A DNA stretch of 9,147 nucleotides. It comes from CAYGWP01 sp964353455. GTDB lineage: Bacteria > Planctomycetota > Phycisphaerae > FEN-1346. Under the pieces are notes generated by a model. That model did not search any database. It was not told the DNA's origin and saw nothing but the letters and a program-made list of their open reading frames with translations. Positions 6,684 to 9,147 of the stretch are shown here, piece after piece (positions within the stretch are counted from its first letter, which is position 1; every line of letters starts with the position of its first letter). The DNA lies in contig CAYGWP010000311.1 of the NCBI GenBank assembly GCA_964353455.1, forward strand, positions 1 through 9,147, in the 5' to 3' direction. Made by a program: the position numbers and the translations under genes.

Positions 6684-7742
6684 ATGACCTCGGAACTCGA
6701 AGGACATCTCATCGAAGATGGCAACCGGCTCAGCCCTGAGGCGGTAGCTGGCAAACTAATGGGCCGGCAGGATCAGGCAAGAAGACTGCACACCTGCTTG
6801 GCCCCCATGCTCCGCCGCGAGCCCGCACTCAGTGCTTGGGTCTGCGGGCCGCCTGGCAGTGGCAAGACGCTGTTGGTGCAGTGGGCTACCCAGGAGGCGT
6901 GCGGAGGTGCCGGATCGAGGGTCGCGGCGTACGTGAACTGCTGGGAGCACCGCAGCCTCTACAGTGTGCTTCGGGCCATCATTGATGAACTCAAGATCCT
7001 TGGGGCCGAGGCACAGGATACCAACGTCAAGATGGACCGGATCCGGCAGGCCCTGCGCGGGCGGCCCTTTGTCGTTATTCTGGACGAAATCGACCGCCCT
7101 ATGCCCGCCCAACGGGAGGAGATCATCTATGGACTCCTGAGCCTTCCCAAGGTAGGTTTGATCTGCACCGCTAATAGCACCCAGACTCTGGCCACAATGG
7201 ATGCCCACGTCCAATCTCGCCTGAACCCCGTTGTCATTCGCCTGTCCCCCTACTCGGCCAAGGAACTCGAGGCGATCCTGACGGACCGCGCGCGGAGGGC
7301 GCTGGCCCCCGATTCATGGACTCCGGCCGTCCCCAAACGGATAGCGGCCACCGTTAACGGCGACGCTCGTGTGGCCATCCAGATCTTGCGTCAGGCGGCT
7401 GCCGCCGCCGAGCAGGCCGGCAGCAGCAGACTGGACCTGCGGCTCATCAACCCCCTCCTCAAACAATGGCACGCGCTGGCCGAGGAGACGAAACTCACCG
7501 GCGTGACCGAACACGAGAAGATGATCCTCCAAGTGGCCCGGACCCGAGGGCCCCTAGGGACAACCGCCCTGGCGCAGGCCTACAGGACCTCGCGCCGCGT
7601 GAGCGGCCTTCCTCCGGTTGCCCAGCGGACCTTCTCCAAGTACCTCGGCCGCCTGGCTGCCCTGGGCCTCCTGCGCGTCGCGGACCGTCCGATGGCTCAG
7701 GGTGGCCGTCTTGTACGCGCTGCGAAACCCGGAGCAGACTGA
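6684..7742 (+). CDS. Orc1/Cdc6-like AAA+ ATPase, putative replication initiator
   Basis: The 352-residue product uses ATG 6684 (AGGTG six bases upstream); a GTG at 6675 is possible. The motif order matches archaeal/eukaryotic Orc1/Cdc6: an N-terminal GRQDQARRL helix, Walker A GPPGSGKT (55-62), the family-like YVNC plus SLYSVLRAI segment (83-99), Walker B VVILDEID (130-137), sensor 1 in CTANST (Asn164), the lid-start signature RLSPYSAKELEAILTDRA (186-203), and sensor 2 GDARVAIQILRQA (226-238, Arg229). Residues about 275-350 look like a winged-helix DNA-binding domain (TEHEKMILQVA, then RTFSKYLGRLAALGLLRV). All ATP-binding residues are present, so it should be active. Known members load replicative helicases at origins. 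Here, beside an integrase remnant and iteron-like repeats, I infer a plasmid-type initiator or maintenance ATPase. Transposition ATPases such as TniB or IstB fit less well because of YVNC and SPYSAKEL. Confidence 0.85.
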   Translation: MTSELEGHLIEDGNRLSPEAVAGKLMGRQDQARRLHTCLAPMLRREPALSAWVCGPPGSGKTLLVQWATQEACGGAGSRVAAYVNCWEHRSLYSVLRAIIDELKILGAEAQDTNVKMDRIRQALRGRPFVVILDEIDRPMPAQREEIIYGLLSLPKVGLICTANSTQTLATMDAHVQSRLNPVVIRLSPYSAKELEAILTDRARRALAPDSWTPAVPKRIAATVNGDARVAIQILRQAAAAAEQAGSSRLDLRLINPLLKQWHALAEETKLTGVTEHEKMILQVARTRGPLGTTALAQAYRTSRRVSGLPPVAQRTFSKYLGRLAALGLLRVADRPMAQGGRLVRAAKPGAD

Positions 7743-8350
7743 ACAACCGGTGGCTTTGTGCGGTCGCCTTCCGTCTTTGGGCTGCCGAGGATCCGCCGCT
7801 GAAGGTCCGGCTGAACCCCAACCCGAACAGCGCCGTGTTCATAGCGTTTCACGAAGAGCGGCCGTTTGTGGGCCGCCTGGAAGACCCGGTTGACGAGGTT
7901 CTTGGCCGCCGTCGGCGTGATGTCCAGGTGCCCGGCGATGTCGCGGTACGAGAGAAGTCCGGATTGAAAACACACTTGGAAGACCCGCCGCTCCTGCCGC
8001 GTAAGCGCCCGGATGGCCGCCTGAGGCGACTGATTCGTCTCGGTCGCCCGAGTCGCCCCTGGTTGGTCTTGCGACTCGGCCGACCCATTCGCCCCGGTCG
8101 CCTCATCCAACCTCACCAGGAGGGCCTGCCTGAGATCCGCGATTGCCTTGTCCAACCCTACCGGCACCCGGCGGAGGAGTTCGCTTGTGTGCTCGTGCAC
8201 AGTGCCGAGGCGAACCTCGATGCGCCCAAGGCTTGCCGCAAGGGGCGACTCATCCGAACGGTTCGACCTGTTCGCCCATTCCGCAAGGTCCGCAGCGTCG
8301 CGCTCCAGTTGCCACGCCAGACGCGCCAACTCTCGGGCCAAGTGCTCCAT
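7697..8350 (-). CDS. DNA-binding protein with sigma-region-4/LuxR-like helix-turn-helix
   Basis: A 217-residue product from ATG 8350; the upstream ribosome binding site is weak. Residues 1-85 are helical and heptad-like (ELARLAWQLERDAADLAEW, then LDKAIADLRQALLVRLDEA), probably for oligomerisation. Residues 86-113 are a polar linker. LTRQERRVF (116-124) and SYRDIAGHLDITPTAAKNLV (134-153) form a helix-turn-helix like that of sigma region 4 or LuxR regulators, and the end is basic and proline-rich. There are no sigma region 2 sequences, so it is not a sigma factor. The gene converges on the Orc1/Cdc6-like gene and the two 3' ends overlap by 46 bases. Just upstream of its start lie the 22-base repeats, which it or the ATPase could bind. 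It may be a repressor, copy-number or partition-type protein; I do not recognise a named family. Confidence 0.8.
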   Translation of the reverse strand: MEHLARELARLAWQLERDAADLAEWANRSNRSDESPLAASLGRIEVRLGTVHEHTSELLRRVPVGLDKAIADLRQALLVRLDEATGANGSAESQDQPGATRATETNQSPQAAIRALTRQERRVFQVCFQSGLLSYRDIAGHLDITPTAAKNLVNRVFQAAHKRPLFVKRYEHGAVRVGVQPDLQRRILGSPKTEGDRTKPPVVQSAPGFAARTRRPP

Positions 8351-8411
8351 GCCTGATTATTGGCCTGCCCTGTTTATATGCCTTCCGCTGCTCGCCCCCA
8401 CGGTGCCGGAA

Positions 8412-8472
8412 TTTCTGGGAAGATTTTCAACCTTTTCTGGGAAGATGTTGCAGGTTTTCTGGGAAGATTTTC
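8412..8472 (+). repeat. Three direct iteron-like repeats with 22-base period
   Basis: TTTCTGGGAAGATTTTC occurs exactly at 8412-8428 and 8456-8472, with a middle copy TTTCTGGGAAGATGTTG at 8434-8450 that differs at two positions. Starts are exactly 22 bases apart, about two helical turns, so a bound protein would sit on one face of the DNA. The spacers are five bases and differ (AACCT, CAGGT), so the conserved unit is the 17-mer. The array ends 62 bases from the start of the 217-residue gene. Such arrays are typical of plasmid initiator-binding sites, partition centromeres and some operators. Confidence 0.85.
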
Positions 8473-8485
8473 ACCACATTGAAAA
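8468..8485. repeat. Inverted repeat at the end of the iteron array
   Basis: TTTTCA (8468-8473, the end of the third iteron) pairs with TGAAAA (8480-8485) across six bases. It may be a small extra protein-binding dyad marking the array boundary. Confidence 0.4.
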
Positions 8486-8523
8486 CAGGTGGTACACCAT
8501 CTCCTCCAAGCCGAAAGACAGTA

Positions 8524-8575
8524 CTCTCTCTTCTCTTTCTCTTCTTTCTTTTATTACACTGTTATAGTTACAATC
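8524..8575. other. Pyrimidine run and AT-rich tract, possible DNA-unwinding element
   Basis: Bases 8524-8552 are 29 consecutive pyrimidines on the plus strand, followed by an AT-rich stretch (TTATTACACTGTTATAGTTA, 8551-8570) in an otherwise GC-rich window. It starts 51 bases after the last iteron. Such composition next to iterons is expected of a duplex-unwinding element, though it could also be a promoter spacer. Confidence 0.4.
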
Positions 8576-8700
8576 CTCACTACAAGAACACCGCACGCCC
8601 AGTCTTCTCTCCCGCTTGTCGTTCGCCTCAAGCCAGAAGGAATGTCAGCGGCGAGCGCCCCGGCCTGCCAAAGCAATGCCAGGGGGCCGTGGCGCACCAC

Positions 8701-9006
8701 CTAATTTCCATCCCTGGAAAAAGTTCCCAGAAAGTCGCGGCTGCTATCTGTTGGCCGGGATCGGCCAACATAGACCACCAGCGGCTTGCGGCCGCGCTCG
8801 GTAGGCAGGGCCTGCCGCAGAATCAGCCGTTGCTCCGCCAACTCCTGGAGGTATTTCTGGACCGTGTCCCAGCCGCATGGCCGCAGGCGTCGGGCATCGA
8901 GAAGCCCTTTGACCGTCGAGATGGTAGCGGGGTATTTGTAACCGCCAAGCGCTTTCAGAATCTCTCGCCGAAACTCTTCCCGGGCCGCCGGCCTGCCTCG
9001 CTTCAT
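8701..9006 (-). CDS. Small winged-helix-like DNA-binding protein
   Basis: A 101-residue product. The ATG at 9006 is chosen over a TTG at 9057 because GGAGGGAAGGG lies just upstream and the ATG overlaps the stop of the preceding minus-strand gene as ATGA. The N-terminus is basic (MKRGRPAAREEFRREIL). Helices follow (STVKGLLDARR, and WDTVQKYLQELAEQRLILRQ as a probable recognition helix), then a strand pair with a wing-like turn (QALPTERGRKPLVVYVGR). This helix-helix-wing pattern is common in winged-helix regulators and small plasmid replication or copy-control proteins. The final residues (DFLGTFSRDGN) are encoded by an inverted iteron-like copy, so the end of the gene may double as a binding site. 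The specific function is unknown. Confidence 0.75.
   Translation of the reverse strand: MKRGRPAAREEFRREILKALGGYKYPATISTVKGLLDARRLRPCGWDTVQKYLQELAEQRLILRQALPTERGRKPLVVYVGRSRPTDSSRDFLGTFSRDGN
8705..8720. repeat. Palindrome beside the inverted iteron
   Basis: TTTCCA and TGGAAA are perfect arms around TCCC, overlapping the inverted iteron and the stop region of the 101-residue gene. The TTCCA/TGGAA dyad loosely recalls the core of archaeal origin recognition boxes, but the spacer is longer; similarity alone proves nothing. Confidence 0.45.
8717..8733 (-). repeat. Fourth iteron-like copy, inverted
   Basis: Read on the minus strand this is TTTCTGGGAACTTTTTC, matching the 17-base iteron at 15 of 17 positions. 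It lies about 245 bases from the direct array, in opposite orientation and inside the end of the 101-residue gene, with the pyrimidine and AT-rich tract in between. Confidence 0.65.
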
Positions 9007-9147
9007 GGAGCCCTTCCCTCCTGGCCCTTCCAGACCCCGACGAAATCGGCCGCACAAAGCAGGATGATCTTTCGGACCGGCCCCGCCGCCCAGTCCAGTG
9101 GGTAATAGGCGGCCGGATTGGTATGGGCAATTCGGCCCAACAGGCCA
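9003..9147 (-). CDS. C-terminal end of an unidentified minus-strand gene (5' partial)
   Basis: An open minus-strand frame enters at the right edge and ends with TGA at 9003-9005, giving 47 visible residues (GLLGRIAHTNPAAYYPLDWA at the start of the visible part, ADFVGVWKGQEGRAP at the end). Its stop overlaps the ATG of the 101-residue gene as ATGA, a typical operon junction, and the aromatic-rich composition looks like real protein. No motif identifies the family. Confidence 0.6.
   Translation of the reverse strand, partial: GLLGRIAHTNPAAYYPLDWAAGPVRKIILLCAADFVGVWKGQEGRAP

Larger units (their letters stand above)
8351..8700. other. Origin-like intergenic region: iterons, pyrimidine run, AT-rich stretch
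   Basis: These 350 bases hold no convincing gene. From left to right they contain a TATAAA on the minus strand (rc of 8373-8378, possible -10 for the 217-residue gene), three 22-base-period repeats (8412-8472), the inverted repeat TTTTCA/TGAAAA (8468-8485), a 29-base pyrimidine run (8524-8552), and an AT-rich stretch (8551-8575). Bases 8576-8700 show nothing I can name. Repeats next to an easily melted tract are the layout of iteron origins in plasmids; the origin assignment is inference. Confidence 0.5.

Noticed and set aside
7466..8356. A 296-codon plus-strand open frame
   Set aside because: It overlaps the winged-helix end of the ATPase and the whole HTH gene; Arg/Pro-rich content marks it as a shadow of those genes.
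8412..8472. CRISPR array
   Set aside because: Spacers are only five bases and the repeats only 17, so the layout is iteron-like; no cas genes are present.
8489..8704. Possible small plus-strand gene with a hydrophobic Phe/Ser/Tyr stretch
   Set aside because: The apparent membrane segment is only the translation of the pyrimidine run; there is no ribosome binding site and the rest is not protein-like.
8143..9105. A 320-codon open frame on the plus strand
   Set aside because: It crosses the iterons and pyrimidine run and is antisense to two better-supported genes; its composition (Pro, Ser, Arg, Cys rich) is not protein-like.

Overview
The window is GC-rich DNA that looks bacterial and most likely planctomycetal. 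The best lineage clue is the integrase N-terminus near base 5158: the run around QWCKKIRGKIHFFG is, as I recall, typical of planctomycete tyrosine recombinases. Two large genes that look like secreted or carbohydrate-related proteins fit that view. No database search was possible, so family calls rest on motifs read by eye.

Region 1 (1-4900, + strand) looks like resident chromosomal DNA. A large gene with its 5' end outside the window (possible alpha/alpha-toroid plus beta-sandwich, polysaccharide-lyase-like) overlaps by 11 bases a gene for an exported 679-residue protein (signal peptide, possible glycoside-hydrolase-like architecture). They form a translationally coupled pair.

Region 2 (4943-5157) is the apparent edge of a mobile element. 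It holds a complete tRNA-Arg(TCT) on the minus strand, then a short intergenic stretch with strong sigma70-like promoters, direct repeats and palindromes.

Region 3 (5158-9147) reads as the inside of an integrated element. It starts with a tyrosine recombinase that keeps its DNA-binding N-terminal half but lacks the catalytic half. Two small overlapping genes of unknown function follow (92 and 134 residues). After a 208-base non-coding stretch with a strong hairpin comes a 352-residue AAA+ ATPase with the full motif series of the archaeal/eukaryotic Orc1/Cdc6 initiator family and a C-terminal winged-helix-like region. Convergent with it, and overlapping by 46 bases, is a minus-strand gene for a 217-residue protein with a sigma-region-4/LuxR-like helix-turn-helix. 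Upstream of that gene lie three direct repeats on an exact 22-base period, a 29-base pyrimidine run and an AT-rich stretch, which together look like an iteron-type origin or partition/operator site. A fourth, inverted copy lies in the 3' end of the next minus-strand gene (101 residues, small winged-helix-like protein). That gene overlaps by 4 bases the end of a further minus-strand gene running off the window.

The most interesting reading, an inference, is a replication/maintenance module of an integrated plasmid-like element in a bacterium: an Orc1/Cdc6-type ATPase, iteron-like repeats, an easily melted region and two small DNA-binding proteins. Orc1/Cdc6 is normally archaeal or eukaryotic, so its pairing here with bacterial-style iterons deserves follow-up.
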